This document shows positions 35,192 through 43,430 of a stretch of 56,273 nt of DNA, in pieces. Source of the stretch: Gammaproteobacteria bacterium (GTDB lineage Bacteria; Pseudomonadota; Gammaproteobacteria; Pseudomonadales; Pseudohongiellaceae); contig JAQWQD010000053.1 of assembly GCA_029244985.1 (NCBI GenBank), forward strand, positions 1 through 56,273, given 5' to 3'. How positions within the stretch are numbered: position 1 is the stretch's first letter; the number at the start of each line of letters is the position of its first letter. The notes under the pieces were generated by a model that was not told the DNA's origin, searched no databases, and saw nothing but the letters and a program-made list of their open reading frames with translations. The translations under genes and the position numbers were made by a program.

Positions 35192-36892
35192 CTAAAATTC
35201 CATCTCAGTTGAGTTTGGAACAGTGTAGAAATCTGGATTACGTGAGATTCGTTGCATCAGCTCGCGCCAGTGGACCCCTTCGTTTCTGAGTTGCGCATGG
35301 GTTGTGTTAAGCCACTGTAATTCTGATGAATTGGGTTCTCGCGCCGTGCCATAACTATAGACTCGCTGTATTAGGCACGATGTTAAAGTCGGATCGTCTT
35401 TTAAGAGCTGAACAAGATCGCTGACGCCCTCGTAATTCTGGCCGGCCCATTGGCCACTGGTATCAATCTGCGCGCCATTTTCGCTAGTCCGATGCACTCC
35501 TGATGCATCAAAAATCTCGAGCGCTAATCCAATTGGGTCCATCAAGGTATGGCAGCCAGCGCAGGTAGGGTTGCTCCTATGCTCTGCTAATCGATCACGG
35601 ACAGTCTTGAAATTCGCGTTGTCAGCATCTCGCACTAAACTAAAATCCACATCTGGTGGAGGTGGTGGGATAGTTTGACAGAGCAAATGCTCTCGCACTG
35701 CTTTTCCGCGCAGGGTTGGAGAAGAAGCGCCCGGGTGCGAAAACAGAGAAAGAAAAGTGACCTGACCAAGCAATCCGACGCGAGCATTACCTTCCGGAAA
35801 TTCATAAGGTACCCAGGGGACTGTGCCACCGAGTTCCTGCCTAATGGGAATTGGTACACCATAAAGAGCAGCAAGAGCCGGAGTTAAAAAAGTTTGGCGT
35901 GCGTCGAACAAGTCACGGTAGTCCAATTCTTTGATCAACAACTGATCGGCAATGGTACGCAGTGTTTGTTCCCGCGCTTCATCCTCAACATTTTTGGTAA
36001 AACGCGGGTACAGATTCGCATCAATGTCAAGAGTGTCAAAGCGATCAAAGGCAAGCATGTCCGCAAAGAAAGCACGCAATCCATCTTCTATTTTCGCCGA
36101 AGTCATCATTTGCTCAACCTGCTGGTTGAGTCCACTCTCGGTCATTAGAGTTCCAGATCTGGCTGCTTCGAGCAGTGCTGGGGAGGGGGTGGAATCCCAT
36201 AGGAAAAAACTTAAACGCGATGCGCGGGACCAAGCATCTAGTTGTCTAGATCCAGGTGATTCTAGGTTTGCTACGCTGCGCTCAATGCGAAATAAAAAAT
36301 CAGGTGATACCATCATGCCTACGAGAGCCGCCTGCAAACCGATGTAGAAGTTCCCCAATGTTTGAGTAGCAGATTGCGCCATAGCTGCGAAGGAGTCGAT
36401 TTCACTCTCCATCAGGGGGCGCCGAAACAAATGCAATCCAACAGCACCAATAAATTGTTCTGCACACTCCTGATCAGCCAGAGCATCGTCATCTGGTGTG
36501 CAACCAAGTAAAGTGTTTCGGCGGCTTGGTTGTAGGATCTGTTCTGCTATATCCAGAGCTAAGATTTCATAGGCCTCCAGCTCTAAAGCACTCAGGGTGA
36601 TCTTTCTTCCTCCAACCGCTATTAAGCCAGCTTCTCTCACCCCAGTGCTGGCAGCGTTACCTCGTACTTCAATGCTCTCGCCGAAGATGTCATGAATTGT
36701 GTTGCGATATTGATCGGATGTCAGTCTGACAAAAGTAACTTGTTCGCTATTTGAATTTGCTGCACTCTCAGCGCCCTTAGCTTGACTCATAACATCTGGT
36801 GTAAGGCAAAGCAGCAGAGAAAACAAGACGCCAAATTTCGTGCACCCGTTATTTTTAGTCTTAGAAGTTATTGGTTGCAGGTAACTGTTCAT
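35192..36892 (-). CDS. Exported DUF1592/DUF1588/DUF1585 c-heme protein
   Basis: 566 residues with an N-terminal signal (about 1-36). Domains in order: DUF1587-like (LTSDQYRNTIHDIFGE, about 58-73), DUF1595 (FIGAVGLHLFRRPLMESEI, 147-165), DUF1592 (SPDFLFRIE...SRLSFFLWDSTP, 196-236), DUF1588 (FLTPALAALYGV to the heme site) and DUF1585 (SGQWAGQNYEGVSDL onward). A single c-type heme motif C444-A-G-C447-H448 is in DUF1588, followed by MDPIGLALEIFD, so the protein should bind heme c in the periplasm. The function is unknown; the organisation is conserved with DUF1552. Second gene of the operon, 3 bp after the unknown protein. Confidence 0.92.
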   Translation of the reverse strand: MNSYLQPITSKTKNNGCTKFGVLFSLLLCLTPDVMSQAKGAESAANSNSEQVTFVRLTSDQYRNTIHDIFGESIEVRGNAASTGVREAGLIAVGGRKITLSALELEAYEILALDIAEQILQPSRRNTLLGCTPDDDALADQECAEQFIGAVGLHLFRRPLMESEIDSFAAMAQSATQTLGNFYIGLQAALVGMMVSPDFLFRIERSVANLESPGSRQLDAWSRASRLSFFLWDSTPSPALLEAARSGTLMTESGLNQQVEQMMTSAKIEDGLRAFFADMLAFDRFDTLDIDANLYPRFTKNVEDEAREQTLRTIADQLLIKELDYRDLFDARQTFLTPALAALYGVPIPIRQELGGTVPWVPYEFPEGNARVGLLGQVTFLSLFSHPGASSPTLRGKAVREHLLCQTIPPPPPDVDFSLVRDADNANFKTVRDRLAEHRSNPTCAGCHTLMDPIGLALEIFDASGVHRTSENGAQIDTSGQWAGQNYEGVSDLVQLLKDDPTLTSCLIQRVYSYGTAREPNSSELQWLNTTHAQLRNEGVHWRELMQRISRNPDFYTVPNSTEMEF

Positions 36893-36895
36893 TAT

Positions 36896-38116
36896 TTATT
36901 GCTCTGTGTATTGACTTACGGCGGGTCCACTAAATTTTGGTCCCTGTCCCACTGACTCGGCTAATAAACTGCCCGTATCATCAACGTGAAATGCCGGTAC
37001 CGCCTCGATAAAGTAGGCCGAAGAGATTGCCGCATTTTCGCCTGTTCTAGGATCTGGTGACGCATCTGCGAATCGTTTTAAGTCGTAAAAAATACCGATC
37101 AGGTCGATCGCACCGTCGGTTTCACCGCGTACTGAGAGGTAATGATAATAATCACGCCAGGGCTGATAGCCGCCAAGATGGCCTTCCATACTGCCGTCGT
37201 CTTTCATTTCAAAGCGCAATTGGGTGTTGAAAAATTGCAGGTGAGGATAAAATTGAGATTCACCTTGAATATAAAAATCTCCAGGTTCGATCGTTAGTAC
37301 GCTATCTTTTATTTGCCCATTGAATTCATTGTGTGAGCGAGGGTTAGTGTCGACGGCAAAGCTTGCGCCAGACATGATACTGCCATAAGCATCGCGCAGT
37401 GGAATGTTCAGTGCGCGATCAAAAGTCACGGTCACTGGCCCATCCTGGTTTAAATCTTCTCCGGATATTGAAATTAGCCATGCTGGCATTGCATCAACTG
37501 CGGTATCCCAGGCGATAGATTCGTTATAAGGAATGACTGGTTTATTAACATGATAAGCATCCCAGCAACCAAGGACACGCCACATTTGGTTATCGATACC
37601 TCTCGCCCCAGTGTTCGGGTGCTCCCAGGAATCTGGACCCTCTTCACCGTCTAAATTCAAACCAAAGGCAAAACGGCCGGTTGCATTGAAAGCATTAGGA
37701 TCTGGCATAGCGCTAGGGACATTGGCAGGATTAAAGTCAAAATCATTCCAGCTCTGGTCGCCAGTATAGGAAGCTCCTCCTCCTAGGGTAATTGCTGTGC
37801 CGACTAGATTGCCTGCGTCGTCACGACCGCCGTTAATTCTGACGCTATTAATAATGCTAATTGCTTCTTCTTCGCCATAGCCTTCTGACATTACTCGTCG
37901 GATCAAAACATCAGGTCGGGTGCCATTGGTTCCGGCCGGACATGTTTGATCATCAACATAGGCGGCAGTGTGAACCATGGAAATGACATAGCCGCGAGTT
38001 TCGAGGTTGTCAGCGGCCAGAAGGGGAGTAAAGGGCAGGGCGATGACCAGCCAGCCGAGAGAGGAAACGACAAACTTCCAAAGCCTATTTGTTTTTTTTG
38101 CTTTTCGGCAGGCCAT
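36896..38116 (-). CDS. Exported protein of unknown family, first gene of the DUF1592 operon
   Basis: 406 residues; AGGTAGC precedes the ATG. A signal peptide (about 1-35, PLLAAD) leads into a beta-rich chain: ETRGYVISMVHTAAYVDDQTCP near the start, GNLVGTAITLGGGASYTGDQSW, EEGPDSWEHPNTGARGIDNQMWRVLGCWDAYH (two Cys in the mature chain: TCP and GCW), and late LGGYQPWRDYYHYLSVRGETDG. A recurring pattern is a His/Tyr/Trp-rich middle region around residues 160-200. I do not recognise the family. Its place as leader of a heme/Tat operon points to a periplasmic redox or binding role (inference). Confidence 0.78.
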   Translation of the reverse strand: MACRKAKKTNRLWKFVVSSLGWLVIALPFTPLLAADNLETRGYVISMVHTAAYVDDQTCPAGTNGTRPDVLIRRVMSEGYGEEEAISIINSVRINGGRDDAGNLVGTAITLGGGASYTGDQSWNDFDFNPANVPSAMPDPNAFNATGRFAFGLNLDGEEGPDSWEHPNTGARGIDNQMWRVLGCWDAYHVNKPVIPYNESIAWDTAVDAMPAWLISISGEDLNQDGPVTVTFDRALNIPLRDAYGSIMSGASFAVDTNPRSHNEFNGQIKDSVLTIEPGDFYIQGESQFYPHLQFFNTQLRFEMKDDGSMEGHLGGYQPWRDYYHYLSVRGETDGAIDLIGIFYDLKRFADASPDPRTGENAAISSAYFIEAVPAFHVDDTGSLLAESVGQGPKFSGPAVSQYTEQ

Positions 38117-38153
38117 CTTTGCTACCTTTTGTAACTGATACCGTTTTCTTCTT

Positions 38154-38163
38154 ACAGGCCTGT
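38154..38163. promoter_or_regulatory. 10-bp palindrome in the divergent PQQ dehydrogenase / DUF1592 promoter region
   Basis: ACAGGCCTGT is a perfect palindrome 38 bp upstream of the DUF1592-operon start and about 170 bp from the PQQ dehydrogenase start. Its place in a 215-bp divergent intergenic region suits an operator shared by both transcripts, but a 10-bp palindrome alone is weak evidence. Confidence 0.3.
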
Positions 38164-38331
38164 TTTCGCTGGGATATTCATATTTCGAGCAAGCCTGAAT
38201 TTCTAGAGAGAAGCTTGCCTTTTCCGTTGCGAATCTGCAAGGTATGTTGTCCGTAATTCACGGGTTGTTGCGGCCAGCAAGCTGCTTCATAATTGTAGAA
38301 AACAAACAATACTCGTCAGGAGATTTCCCAG

Positions 38332-40272
38332 GTGATAACAACAACAAGAATAATTTCGATTTTGATGGTGATTGCAGCTGCACTCACTGTTTCAGCAACT
38401 GCGTGGAGCCAGCAAGGCACTAGTGTTTATGAGGGTAATTGGCCTTCCTGGGCTGCTGATGCTGCCGCTAATCGCTACTCACCGCTGGATCAGATTAATG
38501 CCGATAATGTTGGTGATCTTGAGATCGCTTGGCAATGGTCTTCTCAGGGGTTCGGGCCTGGCACCGACTTCGTAAACCCCTCTACTCCGTTGGCGATTGA
38601 TGGAGTCTTGTATGTGAACGTAGGTACAACCAGAAATATCGTGGCACTTGATGCCGCTGGAGGCCAAGTACTGTGGATGTTTCGCTATGATGAAGGTGCT
38701 AGATTTGATGAAGCCCCGCGCAAAGGTGCAGGCCGTGGAGTCGCCTTTTACGACAACGGCGATAAGCAACGAGTGCTAGACGTCTCACCAGGCTACCAAT
38801 TAGTCTCCCTAGATGCTGAAACTGGTATTCCGGACCCGACTTTTGGTGAGAATGGTATCGTAGATTTGTATGTTGGCGTGCGGAATGGTGATGACCCTAG
38901 ATACCCCTTCCCTGATATTGGTATTTCGGCTCCACCATTCGTGATGAATGACGTTATTGTGGTTGGTGCAGCGCATCGTACCGGTGGTCGCCCACGCTCT
39001 AAGTTTAATACCAAAGGCGATATTCGTGGGTTCGACGTGCATACCGGCGAACTATTGTGGACCTTTCATACTATCCCGGCGCTTGGTGAGTATGGCTATG
39101 AATCCTGGATTAGTGGCAATGATATTACCGGCAACTCAGGCGTCTGGGCGGCGATTTCTGGTGACCCGGAACTAGGCCATGTCTATCTTCCGATAGAGGA
39201 TCCAACAGGGGATTATTACGGCGGTGACCGCCACGGCGATAATCTGTTTTCTAGTGGCATAGTGACAGTAGACGTTAAAACCGGCGAGCGCATTTGGCAC
39301 TATCAGTTTATCCACCATGACATCTGGGATTGGGATGTTCCATCTCCACCAATAGTTGCCGACCTACCTAATGGTCGTAAAATTGTAATGTCCGTAACTA
39401 AACAGGGCTGGGTTTATACCTTTGACAGAGAGACTGGAGAGCCAATCTGGCCGATTGTTGAACAAGAAGTACCGTCTGGGGATGTGCCGAATGAATGGTA
39501 TGCCGCCACTCAACCTTTCCCAACGCGACCGGCCCCTTTTGACAGACAAGGTTTCACTGAAGCTGACATTATCGATTGGACACCAGAAATTCGTGCTTTA
39601 GCGCTAGAGTCCATCGAAGGATTTCGCTTAAGTCCTTCTATTTATGAGCCGCCATCCTTAACCGATGCTACTGATGGTACCCGCGGACTGCTTTCCTTAC
39701 CATCTTCAACGGGCGGCTCAAACTGGGAAAGTTCTGCCTTAGATCCTGAAACCGGTATTTTGTACGTGCCTTCAAGAACTCAGTTACAAGTACTGTCTTT
39801 AGCAAAGAATCCAGAATCTGATATTGATCTAAGTCAGGGGTTTGGGGTTCGTGCGCCCCGTGTGCAAGGTTTGGAAATCGTTAAGCCACCTTATGGACGC
39901 GTTACTGCTATCGATATGAACAGTGGTGATCATTTGTGGTGGATTGCAAATGCGGACACTCCGGATCGCATTAAAAACCATCCGCTGCTTGCGGGTGTGG
40001 ATCTGCCGCGAACAGGCATACCTACCCGAGCAGGGGTTTTGCTGACTAAAACCTTGTTGTTCGTCGCAGAAGGAACTGGTGGGGCAGGAGCTAGCCCAAT
40101 TTTCCGCGCTGTTGACAAGGCTACTGGTGACATTATTGCGGAAATTGATCTGCCACAGAATCAAACCGGCCATCCGTTTACTTATGAGCATGACGGCATG
40201 CAGTATGTTGCCCTATTTGTTGGTGGCGGCGGAGCCGCTGCAGAGCTAGTGGCCTTTGCGTTGCCCGAATAG
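38332..40272 (+). CDS. Periplasmic PQQ-dependent dehydrogenase (glucose/quinate dehydrogenase-like)
   Basis: 646 residues from a GTG preceded by AGGAG. Signal peptide to about residue 27 (AWSQ). The PQQ propeller begins WPSWAADAAANRYSPLDQI and has blade repeats such as IVALDAAGGQVLW, LVSLDAETG, GFDVHTGELLWTF and TVDVKTGERIWHY. The catalytic region is HHDIWDWDVPSPP (H328-H329, D333 and D335), followed by GWVYTFDRETGEPIW and late PPYGRVTAIDMNSGDHLWW, typical of the 600-650-residue soluble group related to membrane glucose dehydrogenase. It has no cytochrome domain and no transmembrane anchor, so electrons must go to a separate acceptor. Divergent from the DUF1592 operon. Confidence 0.9.
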   Translation: MITTTRIISILMVIAAALTVSATAWSQQGTSVYEGNWPSWAADAAANRYSPLDQINADNVGDLEIAWQWSSQGFGPGTDFVNPSTPLAIDGVLYVNVGTTRNIVALDAAGGQVLWMFRYDEGARFDEAPRKGAGRGVAFYDNGDKQRVLDVSPGYQLVSLDAETGIPDPTFGENGIVDLYVGVRNGDDPRYPFPDIGISAPPFVMNDVIVVGAAHRTGGRPRSKFNTKGDIRGFDVHTGELLWTFHTIPALGEYGYESWISGNDITGNSGVWAAISGDPELGHVYLPIEDPTGDYYGGDRHGDNLFSSGIVTVDVKTGERIWHYQFIHHDIWDWDVPSPPIVADLPNGRKIVMSVTKQGWVYTFDRETGEPIWPIVEQEVPSGDVPNEWYAATQPFPTRPAPFDRQGFTEADIIDWTPEIRALALESIEGFRLSPSIYEPPSLTDATDGTRGLLSLPSSTGGSNWESSALDPETGILYVPSRTQLQVLSLAKNPESDIDLSQGFGVRAPRVQGLEIVKPPYGRVTAIDMNSGDHLWWIANADTPDRIKNHPLLAGVDLPRTGIPTRAGVLLTKTLLFVAEGTGGAGASPIFRAVDKATGDIIAEIDLPQNQTGHPFTYEHDGMQYVALFVGGGGAAAELVAFALPE

Positions 40273-40293
40273 CAATTAGAGGTAGTTATAAAT

Positions 40294-40337
40294 AAGAGTT
40301 AGGGTTAATCTTTAGTAGATTTTTCTGACTCTTTTTT
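40294..40337 (+). terminator. Intrinsic terminator of the PQQ dehydrogenase gene
   Basis: Lower stem AAGAGTTAG (40294-40302) pairs with CTGACTCTT (40325-40333; one G-U pair); an inner stem AATCT/AGATT (40307-40311, 40317-40321) closes the top. The stem runs into T's (40332-40337). It lies 22 bp past the stop at 40272, as expected for a Rho-independent terminator. Confidence 0.75.
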
Positions 40338-40378
40338 ACTTAAATCCTCAATTAACTTTTCTTGTTATCCATTCAAAA

Positions 40379-40561
<183 letters not shown>

Positions 40562-40821
40562 CTAGAATCATGAAGCGCCGTTTATACATTACCTCCAGGA
40601 AAGCCGCAATTTGAATTAATGGTGCGCCTATGACAAGGTAATGACGGATTATGAATTTTTATGAGTCAGGGTTTCGCAGGAACATATTCTTTGATCCCCC
40701 CCCCAGCGGAGAAAATTTGAGAACTAGAGATTAACTGAACCAAACTAATACTGTTTAGATCATTGATTCTTTGAAGTCTGGGTTTGGATGCTGTTGGTGA
40801 ATTTATACTGGGACTTGCTCA

Positions 40822-42567
40822 TTAATTATCCAGAGCATAAACAACGATAGCCGGGCCACTGCGTGTATGTCCAAGTAACGGACTGCTGTCACCAAGGAAT
40901 TCATTCACCATACCCATCCAAATACTTGCGTGGAATGGACTAGGCTGACCTACAACCACAGCTACGTATTGTTTGCCATCTACTGCATAACTAATCGGGA
41001 AGGAGTTGGGAATATCGCCAAGGTCATTTTCCCAGAGCACGTTGCCATTGGTTTCATCAAAGGCAACAAATCTATTATCTAAAGTGCCTACAAAAACCAA
41101 TCCACCGCCAGTTGATAAGGTAGCAGATGCTGGAGGCACTACTTCACGAAAGGTCCAGGCCATTTCGCCGGTTTGCAAATCTATTGCCTGTATTCGACCA
41201 AACTTGCCATCACTGTTTGGCATTGGTTGAGCCGCAATTGAAACCCCGGTAGACAATAAGCCGCGAGTATCACTAGTAGGTCCAAACATCATGCAAATCT
41301 CGGCAAGGGGCAGGTACAACATATTAGTATTTGGGTTGATGGAAGCTGATGGCCAGTTACGTCCACCATTCGCCATCGGACACAAAAGATTTGCATCTTC
41401 CGCATTAGGAATTGCTCTAGGGTTAATTGTTTTGTCCCCTGTGTCAGGATCAATAGCAGTAACAATGTTCTGAATACCTACATCAAATGAATTTAAGTAT
41501 TTGCCAGTTTCAGCATCCAGGGCATCATAAAGCGCCATCTTTCCGGCAGTTACAATTACCTTGCGCAGGGCTCCATCAACTTGTAACTCGACTATCTGCC
41601 GTTCAAAAACCCAGTCCAGATCCCATTGATCATTCGGCATATGCTGAAAATACCAAACCAGTTCTCCAGTTTTCGGGCGAAGAGCGATAGTGGCATTGGT
41701 ATATAAGGCATCATTGTTAACATCTTCCTCATTTAGTGAATGCAGAAGAGGGGCAGTGTCGTAGGTTGGCGCCGTGCCATAGTAGGCTAAATCCAGTTCT
41801 GGGTCATAACTTGCTGGTACCCAAACCGAACCGCCACTGCGGTCTGCCAAGTCTAGATTATTCCAGGTATTTCCTCCTGGCTCATCAGGCCTCGCTACTG
41901 TATGGAATCGCCACATCTCGTCGCCCGTGTCCAAGTCGAGCCCAACAATAAAACCTCCTTCAGGTATCATTGTTGCAGTAACACCTTGCAAGACGATGCC
42001 ATTGGCAACTAGGGGAGCACCGCGAAGGGAATAGGGTACTGCTCCAGCTAAAGTAGTTTCGATTTCATGATCCCAAATCAATTCGCCAGTACGTGCTTCG
42101 AGTGCAATAACATGCATATTCTGTGTCGGTACAATTAGTTTATCGCCATGCAAGGCAATGCCCATTTTTGAGCTGGGAAATGCTGTAGGCCGATGCTCAT
42201 AAGTCCACAATTCTTCGCCGGTCGTGGCATCTAGTGCGAGCACCGTGTCTTGAGTGCTAGCAAGAAACATGACCCCGTCATGGACCAATGGTGTTGCCAT
42301 ATTCGGTCCCTGTTGCAGCTCTGCTCGCCATGTTTCTCTCAACTGATCAACATTGCTGCGGTCAATTTGTTGAAGCGGGCTGAAGCCATGTGCATCGTAA
42401 GTTCCTCGCCAAATAAGCCAATCTTCAGCAGGTGGATTGGTAAGATGCGCATCAGTAATGACACTTAAATTTGCCAAGCGATCGTCGGATTGAGCGAGTG
42501 CGCTGTGAGTTAGGGCAGTGATAATGCTGGTGAACAATAGGCTTGTTGTTAAAGGCAGATGGGACAT
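40822..42567 (-). CDS. PQQ-dependent alcohol dehydrogenase-like protein with D-x-D active site
   Basis: 581 residues from the ATG at 42567, chosen because GGAG lies 8 nt upstream and the signal peptide (ending THSALAQ) then starts directly; an ATG six codons earlier is also in frame. It belongs to the methanol/ethanol dehydrogenase group: WLIWRGTYDAHGFSPLQQID at the start, VLALDATTGEELW and similar blade ends. The catalytic segment NDQWDLDWVFE holds Asp316 and Asp318, a D-x-D arrangement. The vicinal Cys-Cys of classical methanol dehydrogenases is absent, and there is no cytochrome domain. It oxidises alcohols or aldehydes in the periplasm with an external electron acceptor; the substrate is unknown. 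Monocistronic, with a metY remnant downstream. Confidence 0.88.
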   Translation of the reverse strand: MSHLPLTTSLLFTSIITALTHSALAQSDDRLANLSVITDAHLTNPPAEDWLIWRGTYDAHGFSPLQQIDRSNVDQLRETWRAELQQGPNMATPLVHDGVMFLASTQDTVLALDATTGEELWTYEHRPTAFPSSKMGIALHGDKLIVPTQNMHVIALEARTGELIWDHEIETTLAGAVPYSLRGAPLVANGIVLQGVTATMIPEGGFIVGLDLDTGDEMWRFHTVARPDEPGGNTWNNLDLADRSGGSVWVPASYDPELDLAYYGTAPTYDTAPLLHSLNEEDVNNDALYTNATIALRPKTGELVWYFQHMPNDQWDLDWVFERQIVELQVDGALRKVIVTAGKMALYDALDAETGKYLNSFDVGIQNIVTAIDPDTGDKTINPRAIPNAEDANLLCPMANGGRNWPSASINPNTNMLYLPLAEICMMFGPTSDTRGLLSTGVSIAAQPMPNSDGKFGRIQAIDLQTGEMAWTFREVVPPASATLSTGGGLVFVGTLDNRFVAFDETNGNVLWENDLGDIPNSFPISYAVDGKQYVAVVVGQPSPFHASIWMGMVNEFLGDSSPLLGHTRSGPAIVVYALDN

Positions 42568-42794
42568 GAAAGGTACTCCAACCAAAGAGTGCTGCGAACA
42601 TACCAGCGTAAAAATACAGTAGTTCTCGGCGAGATGGAATTTTTTAGCGACTTAAATAGTCCAACCACTTAAAAAAGTTCCAAGACGTTGATAGGTTGAC
42701 TGAATTATTTCGGCAAGCATTAAACCGGTATTTTCAAATAAAACTTGCCATATGAAAGTTCCGAAGTCTATGCTTTTGATGTTATGCCCAGACC

Positions 42795-43295
42795 CTAGTT
42801 AAAATCATATATAAGCGCAATAGATGATGACGCAATTTCTCTAAAGTCCATGGTAAAGAAGTAGGGTCTACTCAAAATTTGTAGTGAATAAAATTTTTTC
42901 TGATAGCTAAATTCGATATAGGGTTGCTCGGTCATTAGAAATGCTATGGCGTTTTCTTGAAATCCGATCGTAGCTATGCTTCCGTCTCCAGTCCCCGCAC
43001 TGAATCTGACTTCTCTAATATTTGTCCCTCCAAAGAGTAAGAAGTCATCACTATGATTAAAAAATAAATTGCCATCCAGAATGGGAAGCTCAGTCAAGTA
43101 GGGTGGGTCACCCTGATAAATGATGCGTTCTTGGTCAATTGATGTTTGATTAGAAGAGGACAATCCAGCTGAATTTTTAGTTATAGAAGATGGCTTTGAA
43201 TTAGAGCTGTTAACTCGATTAACGCCCCAGAGCACTATTGCCCCTATACTTATTAGGCACAAAATTATTGAAGTGACTTTTAGAGATGTTTTCAT
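42795..43295 (-). CDS. Small membrane-anchored protein, unknown
   Basis: 166 residues. One N-terminal transmembrane segment (about 7-26) with a following Ser/Asn-rich linker (SNSKPSSITKNSAGLSSSN, about 31-49) and a soluble beta-rich domain (DERIIYQGD... to the end). The mature domain has no Cys and no recognised motif. It lies 135 bp downstream of the second TonB receptor's start codon region on the same strand (after its stop), so it may be co-transcribed with it, but the interval is long. No function is assigned. Confidence 0.65.
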   Translation of the reverse strand: MKTSLKVTSIILCLISIGAIVLWGVNRVNSSNSKPSSITKNSAGLSSSNQTSIDQERIIYQGDPPYLTELPILDGNLFFNHSDDFLLFGGTNIREVRFSAGTGDGSIATIGFQENAIAFLMTEQPYIEFSYQKKFYSLQILSRPYFFTMDFREIASSSIALIYDFN

Positions 43296-43430
43296 TGTTT
43301 GCGATTATCGGTAGTCTTGTGGTGACAAACAATCATAGGTAATCGCTAGCAAGCTGCATAGGACTATAAGTTAGGGGTTGCGATCAATTGTTTTCTCCTT
43401 TGAATTTTTTAACATCTTCGGTCAACAAGT

